From positions 32,518,387-32,582,386 of the forward strand of contig NC_073746.1 of NCBI RefSeq assembly GCF_029784135.1: a stretch of DNA of 64,000 bases. Direction: 5' to 3'. Made by a program: the position numbers and the translations under genes. Below the pieces are notes generated by a model. That model ran no database searches, had not been told where the DNA came from, and was given only the letters and a program-made list of their open reading frames with translations. Source of the stretch: Toxorhynchites rutilus septentrionalis. Taxonomy: Eukaryota > Arthropoda > Insecta > Diptera > Culicidae. Shown in pieces: positions 23,650 to 34,772 of the stretch; positions within the stretch are counted from its first letter, which is position 1, and each line of letters begins with the position of its first letter.

Positions 23650-25043
23650 TGCTGAGCGTTTTGATGCCAATGAGAAAGATCATCTCGAATTTTCTAACGG
23701 GACTGTAAAATATTGATCTTTGTGAAAAATACCCTATGCAAAATTTTAGTTTAATCGGACTTTAATTATTTCCGGTATCGACAATCTTTCAGTATAGTTT
23801 ATAAACGCAATATTGATTTAAGTGAATAAAACAAGGGTATTTCATATGCGAATCAATTAGGAAACAATGCTAGGTTAACCTACTAAATCGAGTGTCAATA
23901 ATAGATACTTAAAATGTTCAAATAAGTAACTAATTTAAACGCTTCGAGTCTCACACGAATCCAAAAAAAGCCTGACGCGAACATGTGTGTTGTTTTGTTT
24001 TTGCTCTCCATTATAATGTAACAATCCAATAAATCTTTGTCCGTCCAAATATGTGATTATATCTTCCTAACGAGCTCTATTCTCCGCATCCATCGACAAT
24101 TAAATTGTGATCCAATATAAGCTTCGGTGCTTATTATCGGTTTCCGAAAACCGCCATTTGGTACTGATGGTTCGCCATCAGCCAGTCAGAGCTTCGGGAG
24201 ACAAGATAAATCATTCCACCCCGCAAAACAAAACAAAAAAATCCGAACAAAACCCCTAATAGTCCAAACAACATCCGCAACCTCATTATCGACAGCAGTG
24301 ACGAAGTTTCCCAAACAGACATAAAAAAAATACTCAGCCTCAAACTTGATAATGATGCTCGCGCTGCTGCGGGATGATCCCTTCCCGGGGAAGATCCAGG
24401 CAATCAATTACAGATCAAATATTGATATATCGTTTGTTCGCAACCATTACCCAAGGACCGGCCCGAAAACACGCAACCAAACTCACTCACATTGTTGCTG
24501 AAATGTTACTTTTTTTCGTCCATTTATCTTCACCCCTCCTGGACGACGGGAAAGAGCTAGGGGCGGGAAGAATGATGGTTCGCTCCGTGTCAGACAATAA
24601 CTCGCCCGCTGGAAGGAAGATGGAACCCCTATGATGATGATGCTGATGTTTGTGGCAATATAACACTCGGAAGCGCAGCATCAGCAGCGAATTTTCGCTT
24701 GCGTGGGGTTTCCCCTCTCCGCTCTGCCATAATTCAATTTAATCCAATAATATTATTACATTATTAGAAAAATCTGTGTGAGAACGGCAGATGGCACGGA
24801 GCGCTTTTCTTTTGGGCGTTCGATGTTTGAACCGATGATGTTTGCTACACGGAAGAGTTTGTTTCTTTGAGTATGATTGTTCACGTTAGTTTTATATTGG
24901 GATCTGGAATAAGTTTTTATTGTTCTGCTGCGGATAATGTTTCGGAAACTTTATGAAATGGTAATATTGTTAACAAGCTAAAATATTTAGTTTATGTGAA
25001 TGATGTTACACTACCTCTAACTGTAACTGAAGCACACATAATT
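23650..25043. other. Mostly unique DNA
   Basis: The part at 24080-24860 is GC-richer with overlapping non-coding ORFs on both strands and no recognisable repeat. No gene can be supported. Confidence 0.35.
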
Positions 25044-25361
25044 CTTGTTGCAGCCTACAGTGGTTGTAACCTGTCGGAAATACAAATGGGTTTTGTCTCC
25101 GCCCAGATAGGTTTCTGAGCAAAGTTTCGAAGCAGAGTAGAGTAGCCTGTCTACAGCGCCAAAAAACGTCTCCGCCCAGAGAGGTATCTGATCAGAGTTC
25201 CGAAGAGTAGTAGAATTGAGAGTAGACTGGCTACCCGATGTAGTGAAAAGATGTGATTGAATATGATCAAGACGCTTGATGTATACTGATCGAAGGATTT
25301 ATTGCGACTGACAATGTTCTGAACATTTCTTGCCCTATTTATACGATTGGTCCCATAGTCA
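25044..25361 (-). mobile_element. Possible solo LTR-like segment
   Basis: On the minus strand the segment runs from TGACTATGGG to CTGCAACA (TG...CA ends), with a TATA-like TATAAATAG about 20 nt in and AATAAA about 65 nt in, an order typical of LTR U3/R. It contains an internal duplication of GTCTCCGCCCAGA. No target duplication or internal retrotransposon region was found, so this stays tentative. Confidence 0.35.
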
Positions 25362-25377
25362 TTTGAATAGCGCTGGT

Positions 25378-25894
25378 CGCGTATCGATATCTCAGGATCA
25401 GCTCGACTAATTTGGCTGGAATTTTTTATAAGTATGTAAAAATGAATTATCTAAAGCGTTACATATCCGTTTTTGATATCTATTTTTTTCGATTTTTATG
25501 AGCTTCTAAACAGCGATTTTTTATGAAAAATAACTCATTTTTAACAAAAAATGACCGTCATATTAACAATTTTTCGAACTTTCAAAAAATTCCTATGTAA
25601 CGCTTTAGGTATTGTCCTAAAGTTTCAAAATATTCATTGGAATTCGTTCTGCGACACCCCGTTGCTTCAGAACCGATACCACTAGCAATGTACCGATTTT
25701 CAGACAGCATTTAGGTTTCCAGCTGTCAATAGTGTAATAATCATTATTCGTTCACTCAAAAAATGGAAAATACATCTTCAAATATACCTTAAACAATAAC
25801 CAAAATACCCGAACACTTCACTTTATTCCTAACATTCGAAAAAAATCACGAAAATTCATTATTCTCCGAACTTCCAGACAGGGCCCCCCCCCTT
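25378..25894. mobile_element. Truncated right end of the TTAA transposon
   Basis: This is collinear with 36776-37287 (shared TATCGATATCTCAGGATC, TTCAGAACCGATACCAC and the terminus CCAGACAGG followed by a C-run and TTAA at 25893-25896). The coding region and left end are absent. Confidence 0.85.
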
Positions 25895-25947
25895 AATTAT
25901 GCTTGGTGGAGCAATTGTGTTCAGAGAGTTGAAACTTTTATTTCCCA

Positions 25948-27150
25948 ACTAGCTGACCCGGCAAACTTCGTCCCGCCAACAATTTGTTTTTTGTTATCAA
26001 TACTTTCAAACATTCACGTTTTCTCACTATTAGCTAGTTCATGGGTCCAATCGCAGAATTGTTCATTGATTGATCTTCTATTCGTACCCGTTGAATTTAC
26101 TTTTTACTATAAAGTTCCTAGTATTTCTAACAAAACTCATCATTATAATATCAGATTATTTTCAGACACAATTCTCGTTCAAGATTTTTCAACCATTTGC
26201 AAATAACATGTTTCTCCGTTACATGGAATAAATGTTTGATACAGAGAATATGATAGAATAAAAACAGCCCTAAATCGGACAATTCCTTCCTCGAGTTCTG
26301 CTTTTATCAACACATCTGGCAATCCTTTTTTTTAGGTAGATAGAAGAAAATATAGAAATGCGTTTCATCACATTAAAATCCATTTCCAGTTTCGAATACA
26401 GATCAATTTCGCTAGCGCAAACATCAAATGGAATAACAGCACTTGTCACTTTGTAATTGTAGAACATATGGGAATTTAATTTTCCGAATTTTTCCTTTTT
26501 CCTTCAGAGTTTTCCGAAAATTTTCAATTGTCATGTTTGGCTGGAATATTTTTGGTTGAAATATGTGTAATATTTTTATGGGACCCCTCTCCATTCCAGA
26601 GGAGGGCTGGGTGTCATACCATTATAGAAACATTTCTCATAGCCAAAAACCCTCACATCCCAAATTGTGCTTGATTAGCTTTCGAGTTATGCAGAAATTT
26701 GTGTTTGATTTGTGTGGCAGCCCCCCTTTAGAAAAGATGGAGGAGTATCTAACCACCGTAAAAACATTTATTGCAACCTCCACATGCCAAACTTGGTTTC
26801 GTTTGCTTGATAAATTCTCGAGTAATGCAGAAATTTGTGTTTCATTTGTATGGCTGCCACCCTTAGAGAGGGGGGTGGAGAGTCTAACCATCATAGAAAT
26901 ATTTATTGCACCCTAAAACTTTCATATGCCAAATTTGGTTTCATTTGCTTGATTAATTCTCGAGTAATGCAGATATTTGTGTTTCATTTGTATGGCATCC
27001 CCCCCTTAGAGAGGGGAGTGGAGTGTCTAACCATCATAGAATCATTTATTGCACCCTAAAACCTCAATATGCCAAATTTGGTTTCATTTGCTTGAATATT
27101 TCTCGAGTAATGAAGAAATTTGTGTTTCATTTGTATGGCAGAGAAATTTT
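25948..27150 (+). repeat. Family-A dispersed repeat with ~140 bp tandem units
   Basis: Begins ACTAGCTGACCCGGCAAAC and carries the same body as 7330 and 17409, followed by four tandem units of ~135-147 bp (26640-27150) with CTCGAGTAATGCAGAAATTT. It lacks the GACAGACAG tail seen at 18702. Confidence 0.72.
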
Positions 27151-27269
27151 GAAGGTCCTAAAACATCTTAGTAAAATCCTTGTGTAATGCGTTCAAGAGA
27201 ATGACATATGATAATATAACATGGTCTTGAAGCTTTTGCGATAATTTTGACAAGTGTGGAAACTGAACA

Positions 27270-27960
27270 TTCTTTTCTGCTTAAACTTTGTTTTTAAATA
27301 TTGTTTCAATCAAGTTGAAATCGTCACTCTGCAGCTGAAACACAAATTCAATAAAGCTGAAAATCTTGCTAAGCAAGAGCCTCTCGGTGGCCAGTGAAAT
27401 CCAGCGTGTAGAAGTAACCGAGTAAAGATTTAGTAGTATTTCTTATAAAGCCGAGCAAAAAATCGAGAGTTCGAAGAATTGCTTCGAATCTTTTTGATAG
27501 CACTTAAATAGTGAAGACTGGTGTGATTTAGGGCTCAGATTTTTTGCTACTGAATGCTGTCTCTGAATCACACAGTGAATGACCAGTACCATACGCAGTT
27601 GTAACTTTAAGTGAACTGTAAAACCACGATGACGATTAACCATAGATGGTGCACCATCAGTCTCAATGTTCTTCTATGGAATAGCTTTGTCGGTAAAAAA
27701 AACCGTTCCACGGCCTGATCGATCGATTCTCCTCTGGTATCAGCCTTCATATATGTGGCAAATTCATTTCTTGGCACATATTTTCATCTCTAATATATAG
27801 AACATACCCCAACAACAGAGCTTCATTGCTGGGTAATGAAGACTCGTTCAGCTGCAGAGAAAATTTATTGGTCAATAATAAATTTAATGACATTTTTCTC
27901 TCCGCGACCCATCAAGTTTCCTGAAACAATTTAAATTTTGCCGAATTTTTCATCTTTTAC
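27270..27960 (-). pseudogene. hAT-like (ZMYM6/SCAND3-type) transposase relic
   Basis: Read on the minus strand in several frames. The segments include FSLQLNESSLPSNEALLLGY (about 27790-27860), YMKADTRGESI, ETDGAPSMVNRHRGF (about 27610-27660), VIHCVIQRQHSVAKNLSP, and TRWISLATERLLLSKIFSF (about 27320-27385). These blocks and their order match the hAT-derived cellular and transposon proteins I know as ZMYM6/FAM200-like. Several frameshifts and stops make it non-functional. The segment ends next to the pogo-like MITE at 28069. Confidence 0.72.
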
Positions 27961-28068
27961 TTTTTGTCCTTTTTTCTTCTCATCTTGCGCACGATCATCG
28001 TCTTGTTAAGTTTTTAAAATGTTCAGAAAATGCGATACTTTCTACTATGATATTGGTCATTCTCAATA

Positions 28069-28505
28069 CAGGTAAACTTCGATATAACGTACATTTCACT
28101 TTCAAAATTGTACGTTGTATCGAATTGTACGTTATATCGAAGCATAATAAAGTACCCACAAACGTAGTCTATAATACATTATTGTGTTGCTGTTTTAGTA
28201 AAGTTAACGAATAACTTCAATCAGAAGACGAAGCCAGCCTTTCTCATGATGTTTCCCTTCGTAGTGTTGATTAAATCTTGATTCATTTAGAATCCGGAAT
28301 CACAAAATCAGCTGTATTTCGGGATTGATTGAAGGTACACAACTTGTTTAAGCATCACAATACATATAATTAATTGTTCTATCAGGAAAAAAAATATTGA
28401 TTTTTTTTCCTTTACACTTTGGAAATGTGTACGTTATATCGAAGTAAAGTGTACGTTATATCGAGTGACGTTTTATCGAGGGTACGTTATATCGAAGTTT
28501 CCCTG
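28069..28505. mobile_element. pogo-like MITE, second copy, TA-flanked
   Basis: 437 bp, the inverted-orientation relative of 2478-2915: left end CAGGTAAACTTCGATATAAC, right end CGTTATATCGAAGTTTCCCTG, with TA at 28067-28068 and 28506-28507. Both copies share the interior (for example CTTCAATCAGAAGACGAAGC). Non-coding. Confidence 0.88.
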
Positions 28506-28599
28506 TAATAGGTAGGTTCACGTGACACAACTCATGCAGAATCTTGAATATTTCATATAAAAACTTCTGTTATTTTATAGGGGTCGATTTTCAGACCTC

Positions 28600-29510
28600 G
28601 TCGACTCCCAAAATCTATTTTCATTTATATCCTGGTCTAGTGCATCCATTTTCCAACGGGTAATGGATCAAGTTTTGGGAGGACTTGAAATGTGTTTTGC
28701 TATTTATATGACGTGTAAATTGTAAGGAAAAGTTGTTGAAGTTAAAGGTTTTGGAAAGATTGTCTGAGTCGAACATCAAGATAAATACACATAAATGGAT
28801 TTTTTTTGTGAAACAGTTCAAATTTTTGGGTCATATAATTGGTGAGAAAGGTTTTTTGCCTTGCGAAGATTAAATTTCAACGATCCAAAATGCTAGAGAA
28901 CCAACAAATGTTACTGAACTGAAATCATTTTTGTGGTTGATAAATTATTACAACAAGTTTATACCAAAGTTGTCCTCAAAGTTGTATTATTTATACAATC
29001 TTTTAAAAAAGAATGTTAAATTCAACTGTAACAATCAAAACTTTCTGGAATATTATGGCCCCAATGAACCAATTATTGTGATATCAGACGCATCTGAATA
29101 TGGACTCGGTGATGTTATTGCACATTTGATCGAGGGCGAGGAAAAACCAATTTATTTCACATTGTTTTTCTCAAATGATGCTCAAAGAAAATATCATATC
29201 CTTCATTTAGTAGCTTTGGCTTCGGTGTCGAACATGAAAAAATTCCACGAATATTTTTGCGGTAAAAAGTTTATAGTTCATACAGATCACAGACCTTTGG
29301 TAGCAATTTTTGGTAAAGCGGGTAAAGATCCGATAGTGGTTACACGTTCACAACTATATAATATGGGATTATCAATATATGATTTCGAAATACGATATAG
29401 AGATTCAAATAAAATGGGGAACGCGGATTTCTGTTCGCAAATCCCGCATGAAGAACCGGTTCCAAAGAAATTGAAATTGAAAGAGAACGCATTAGAAGCA
29501 GAATAACAAG
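28600..29510 (+). pseudogene. Ty3/gypsy pol relic (RT to RNase H)
   Basis: Plus-strand fragments of a gypsy-type polymerase. RT-end pieces VMDQVLGG, LERLSESNIKINTHKW and FKFLGHIIGEKGFLPCED lie at 28650-28870 in shifting frames with stops. An open 191-codon stretch (28931-29506) then holds the RT thumb/connection (INYYNKFIPKLSS) and RNase H blocks VISDASEYGLGDVIAH, HTDHRPLVAIFG and YRDSNKMGNADFCSQIP. The RT catalytic YxDD block is missing where it should be (about 28700), and gag, protease, integrase and LTRs are absent. A dead internal fragment of an LTR retrotransposon. Confidence 0.85.
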
Positions 29511-31589
29511 CATAAGTGAAAAACCCGAACAACCTTATCTTGGATATCTCATCTCAATTTTCAGAGACATTGAACGATTCAATCCAACAAAGCGCATAAT
29601 CATCACATGGCCAGATTTAACGGTTGTCACGAGTTTCAAGTGCAGACACACGCACCCTATCTCCTGTTTGTCAACCCATTCCCAGATTTCAGTTCGAGTC
29701 TATCAAGCAAAAATTACGCTCCTAAAACCGTTCCATCCATAATCATAACCATAGCGATAAATCTCTATCAAAGTGTGGCGAGGGTGGCTATGCGAACGGC
29801 TCATTCCCAGGGCGTCTCTCAACCTCGATGGGTGAGAAAGCTGGCACACAAAACCCCCGCGCACTCCGATCTCGGCTTGAGAGTTGTTTCCGCCGGCAGC
29901 CGTTTATAATTTTAATAGGCTTTTCATGAGAATTTCGTCGTGTTTGGGATTTGCTTCTAATTCCCCGACCAACAACAGCACTCGAACCCGAAAAATGGCG
30001 GCGGCGCGCAGGGCGTGTGAATTATTTGCTCGAAATTATCTACGCCACTCCAGCGAACAGCACCGATTACCCGCCCGAGAGGAACAGTTGTTTTTGGGGA
30101 AAATAGATAAATCCAGCGTTTGCACGGGTAATAAAGTTGAGTATTACTGTGGGAAATAAAGATGAGTGCCGTTTTTACGCCCTCTCCGAAAGAGTGGAAC
30201 AACCCCGAGATGAACGCTCCCAAAGTGGTTGGAAGATTAAATTTATGTTAATTATATCACTGCATATTTGACGTGTTCGTTTTTTTTTCTGTTTCGTGGG
30301 TTCCATCTCTGGATGATAGCTAGCGTTCCGAGCTTTCACCCCTTGCGATTGAATTAATTACACCATAGTTACAGCACAAAGCGCGTGAAAAAGACGCGCG
30401 CTTGTTGTTCAAAGGCAAAAGGTGAGAGAAATGAATGGTCGCTGGGTGTCCCTGCGGACAGTTCTAGCGATAAGCCCCCATTTCGGGCCACTCGATGATC
30501 GTTCTGCTTATCCATGATGCGATGTTCCAATCTGGAGCACAGTTTCAAAATAATTTTTGAAGGTCAGCATTGCTCCTTGACAATCATAATTTTGAGTGTT
30601 AAAAAAAACCTGATCAAATACCACAATGAAAATCGGTCTTCAATAATCGCTGCACAACTTACAACGTTTGAAACTCGAGCATCGCGCACTGAGGAATCGA
30701 ATCCGTGCCCATCAGAAGCATCTGGAATCTGTGGTAGCACAAAACGCGTCAACGGATTCAGATAGGCGATAAATAATGACCATCCGCAGCGGTGAATCTG
30801 TTTGTATGGCCGTGTGTGCATGTGTCCTTCTCAACTTCCAATCGGGAGGTGTGGAGATTCAATCGTCCCATAATCCTCGTTGCCGCTATAGTCGTCCAGT
30901 TGCGGCCGAGTGCAGGCGACAAAAGTCGATTTGTGCTGTCATTAATTTAAGTGGTTGAGATATAAATCGTTTTGTTTTCCTTTCAGCTTTGTTCACTCCA
31001 GCCTCTCGGTTCAGTTTCAATCTGAATTCCCTCGGACGACGACGAGCGAAACCAGTTTCGAACGCTTGTCGCAAGGTGAGATGGATGACAAAAAGCTAGG
31101 TGTGATATGTCTAATCAGAGGTTTGGTTACGTTAAATGATACACTTTCAGAATCATTTAATCAAAATATAAATAATATGGATATAAAATCCCTTTATAAA
31201 TGAAACAATTTCTCATTAATTATCTATAAGGGTTCGAAATTGCAATAAACTGTATCGAATGTATAAGAAGTAGGAAAAGGAATTCCACCATTTTTGTATC
31301 AAATTATCTAATCTGATTTAAAGTGAATATGTACAGTTCTGCTTGATAATTTGTTGCCATTTTGAAGGTAATTTTATTATACATCTCATAACGTGCATCT
31401 AATGTTTAGAGAAATGGACTAATTTTGGATGGCGATGAACAAAACTCTTCTTAAATCCTACAATTATCAAACCTTCTACAAAAAGGCTCCAACGCCCTGT
31501 CGGGTGGCCTTACGGCAGTAAATTGAAACCATAGCCATGGCCGATGAAAAGCTGGATGTCGGCATGATCTTCAGCTTTTTCATGACCTA
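29511..31589. other. No gene; GC-richer, repeat-poor island
   Basis: About 29580-30780 is notably less AT-rich than its surroundings with no recognisable repeat or domain-bearing ORF. No gene model can be supported. Confidence 0.35.
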
Positions 31590-32170
31590 GACGATAAGCT
31601 GATTCTTCGTTTTGGCCACGAAATTATTATGAAAATTCTACTGATCGATGCTGAGGGATGTAGGGAGTGCTGGCGGTCTTCAGTACAACGTTTATCTTCA
31701 GTAGATCCTTCTCCTCTTGGTAAAATGGGCCGAGTCCATATCCGGCCAAAAACAAAAAAAAACACATTCTTCTCCGCGTGATCCTTTAGTTGAAAGGGGC
31801 AACTACTAGCAGGTACTTCGTACTGTATATCTTCTCGCACACCGTAAGCCCCGAAGAACTTTGGACATTTTCTTCCCGTTGATCGTCAGCCACAGAAGGA
31901 ACCTCCTCGGAATGTAGGAGATATATTTGTCGTCGTTGCCGCCCAGTGTCAAGTAGATCACGCAGCTGTTATGAACACGACCATGACTGTGACGTCGACC
32001 GTGCTTCTTCCGGGTGATTGCCTGACGTTCAGACACGGCCGGCTTTGACGGAAAATGTCCACTTTTCCCAGGTAATTTTTCACCATTTGGTTGGGTGCTT
32101 CGATCTCTCGGCCCAAGACCAGAGTTGCCATAATAAAATCTGTGTTTTTGGTCCGAAAAAATCTTTTGAC
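31590..32170 (-). pseudogene. Tc1/mariner-type transposase relic
   Basis: On the minus strand, pieces in different frames line up in transposase order: a helix-turn-helix-like stretch SERQAITRKKHGRR (about 31980-32040), NDDKYISYIPRR (about 31905-31940), KDHAEKNVFFF (about 31755-31790), FWPDMDSAHFTKR (about 31715-31755), then INVVLK and PYIPQHRSVEF (about 31640-31690). A WPDxxxxHY-like block followed by PQxRxVE is what I know from Tc1/mariner DDD transposases. Many frameshifts; dead. No terminal repeats identified. Confidence 0.5.
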
Positions 32171-32400
32171 GTAGGACTACGTCTTTCATTTCTATACCGG
32201 GGTGTAAAATCCAAGTTTCAAAAACGAAAGCATTACGCCGGAGACCGAGATTTTGAGCGTTAATAGCTCCTAAACAACCGAACGAAATAGTATGATAAAC
32301 ACTTCACTCGAAAGATAACATGTCTACGCGTTATATATTTGTTACTTTTTCATCCAAAAACTTGTTTCAATTGTTTCAATAGCCTTAAAATTGTTTTCAA
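32160..32400 (+). repeat. Dispersed repeat related to 19100-19450
   Basis: Shares GACGTAGGACTACGTC, then CGGGGTGTAA, GTTAATA and TCATTCGAAAGATAA-like blocks with the reverse complement of 19100-19450, at roughly 70 percent by eye. Identity unknown. Confidence 0.55.
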
Positions 32401-32415
32401 AACAGGCTATTGAAA

Positions 32416-32570
32416 TCACCAGTCGGTATATAAGCGAGCGCCGCGATTGGAGCATGTTGTCGCTGTTGTGGTGAACAACTTCGTTTATCATGAAAGCGCT
32501 GATGAACGGTGTCACCAAGAGCCTGTTTGTGCACCTTAGGCCAGAAGGGAAACCATCAGGAGGAGAGTGA
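32416..32570 (+). promoter_or_regulatory. TATA-box region with short downstream ORF
   Basis: GGTATATAAG at 32416-32425 is followed 65 nt later by an ATG (32490) opening a 26-codon ORF (MKALMNGVTKSLFVHLRPEG...) that ends at a TGA, 32568-32570. A good TATA box in a GC-richer patch suggests a core promoter, perhaps of a repeat-borne gene. Neither transcription nor coding is supported by anything else. Confidence 0.3.
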
Positions 32571-33079
32571 TGTCACAAACGGTTCCGCTTGAGACATCAG
32601 AGCAGCCACCACACACAAACATACACGCGCGAAACTATTTTCGTTTGGTTGCCATCCAGCATCGAGAATATTCCGAAAATATGTCATCGTTGCTGAAAAA
32701 TAATCTACCAGTTCCCCTTGGAATTGAAAAATACATTCATGCGAAAGAGTTTGTTTTAATGTTTTCTATTCATATAACAATGCGACCAAATACATTTGGT
32801 TTTGTGATTTTTCAATCAAGTGCGATCAACGTAAGACCACGTCATTCGGCAATTTATTATAGGTGCAATGAATCTTAAGAAGGAATTCCCGCTCTACGCG
32901 CACTGTCAAACGATGTTCACTCAACAATTTCTCAAACGAGAAATGGTTGTTTTGAGAAAGGATGAGCGAACGCGAAAATTATGTAGACTGATTTGATGCA
33001 ATAGATATTTTGTCTATTGGAAATGGAATACAAATCGTATCACAATACAAGCAATGTATTATATATTATACACCTTTCG
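32571..33079. other. No gene recognised
   Basis: One 103-codon ORF (32567-32878) has no recognisable domain. I see no repeats or RNA genes. Confidence 0.3.
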
Positions 33080-33270
33080 TGTGATTGCTTATTACTAATC
33101 GAAAGAACTTACTAATCGAAAGAACAATATAAGCCATTATCTGATCGTATTTATTCCATGGCATGTCGAGAGAATTTCCAACCGGGGAAGACCCTCGACC
33201 GATCGGGAATTGAACCCAATACCTATGTCAGTATTATATTGTGCCTTCAACATAACGCTCTCGTTTTCGA
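33080..33270 (-). mobile_element. tRNA-derived SINE with duplicated tail
   Basis: The minus strand carries a B-box-like GGGTTCAATTCCC at about 33209-33221, a weaker A-box region near 33240-33262 (GAGAGCGTTATG), and a body ending in two direct copies of TTCTTTCGATTAGTAA (33088-33125). The head and body resemble mosquito SINEs. No target duplication found. Confidence 0.6.
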
Positions 33271-34209
33271 AGTTCCCCAAATATTCATTTATTCATTCAT
33301 TCAGAATTGAGTCAGAAGCAACTAAAAACAAATGATCACTAAATCAACGATAGTCCTACGTCACTCTTGCGGTAATACCATAGATATAACCCACTGCATG
33401 TTTTTATTTTGGTTTTTTCTCAAAAAATCTATATAAAAAACTGTATTAAATTTATAAGACCAATTTTGAAGCATAATTTTACCTTTAGTAACATTGATTG
33501 GCATAGTCATTATTAATTAGACGTTTTACGTGGATACCACCAATCTGAGTTTAATCTGAGTGGATTCAGGTGTTTCAATTTGTTTTGTTCAATTCAACAA
33601 CCAATAGCAAAGCGTAGTTCAGAAATCAGTAAAATAGGTTTGGTCATCAAATCGTACAAACGGTTCAAACTTTGTTTCATTTTTTGGTTTCGTTCGTTGT
33701 TGAATCTCTCTAGGTTATGTTTAACTACGGATTCCAGTGAGAGCCATTTTGTTGTGGGAGAATTCAGCATTTTCAAAGATTACTATAAATGTTTAGATGT
33801 CAATTCAACTAGACCGATTGTCTAGTCCGTGTTAGGGAAGCGCCTTGCGGTCTACACGAATATATGGAGAATTAGAAGCTCTATTTTCAATGCTATTTGA
33901 ACATATAAGCATATTGGCATATTACAAAAATTTATAATTACATTGCAATAGATTGTTAGCGCAAGCCCAAATCAATTGGTAAAAATAATCATGAAATGTT
34001 TGTGCATAAAACACACAAAATTGAACCATTTTTTATATGTACTCCCCATATATTCTCGAAAACGTAATCATGTGTCAAAACGTCTCGATCCTCTTTTTAG
34101 ATATTTTTTTTTAAATACAAAAAAAAACTTTGAAAGTAAATGAAATTTCACGACAATCACCCCGATCACCAATTTCACATTCCCTATTTCAAACGATTTG
34201 TCCGTTTAA
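33271..34209. other. No gene recognised
   Basis: AT-rich DNA; a weak copy of the CTACGTCA...TGCGGT motif lies at about 33355-33373. The TTAA at 34206-34209 is the left target site of the following transposon. Confidence 0.4.
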
Positions 34210-34417
34210 GGGGGGACCCCGGTCTGGAAAATCGAAAAAATCGAATTTTCTTTTTTTGCATTTTTGGGAAGCTTATGCCCTCAGAAATGTTGTCCTAAAA
34301 GGATTTTTCGATATTTGATTTCGTTGGAAAATTACAGCCAAAAGTATGAGGTGACCTCAAGAAAAGTAGCAGTAGCCGTTTTGCTAGCTTTTTGGTTGCT
34401 CTCATACTCTCTCGAAC

Positions 34418-34531
34418 ACATACATACATACGCACACATACACAAACATACACACACATACAAATACACACATACACATACACATGCAGACTTATACACA
34501 TACACATACACATACAGAAACACACATACAC
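34418..34531. repeat. Degenerate (ACATAC)n/(CA)n microsatellite
   Basis: About 115 bp of CA-, TACACA- and TACATA-type repeats in the 5' leader of the TTAA transposon, on the coding strand. The ORFs through it on both strands are compositional artefacts. Confidence 0.9.
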
Positions 34532-34772
34532 AGTTATAAATAATGGAGGATGTAGAAGGGTGTTTGGTATCAGCTGTTTTGCCGATTAGTGAAAGATGGT
34601 AATTTTAGTTTTTTCTGTACATACATATATTTATTTTATTGGAATTGTATTTGTATTTGTGTAGGGAGCTTTCTAAATTGGTGTTGGTTATGCTGTTTGT
34701 TGTTGTTCAGTTGTTCACTCGCTTGTGTTTGACAGGTATAAAAATAGACAGTTTTACAAATTTTGCCTAAAC

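Noticed and set aside
31590..32170. Ribosomal protein pseudogene
   Set aside because: Basic stretches looked ribosomal at first, but the WPDxxxxHF block and PQHRSVE order fit a Tc1/mariner transposase better.
34264..34589. ORFs rich in His-Thr-Tyr or Cys-Val-Tyr
   Set aside because: Both strands of a CA/TACACA microsatellite; not coding.
34725..34772. 16-residue N-terminal extension of the transposase
   Set aside because: The frame begins with GTG; the first ATG is at 34773.
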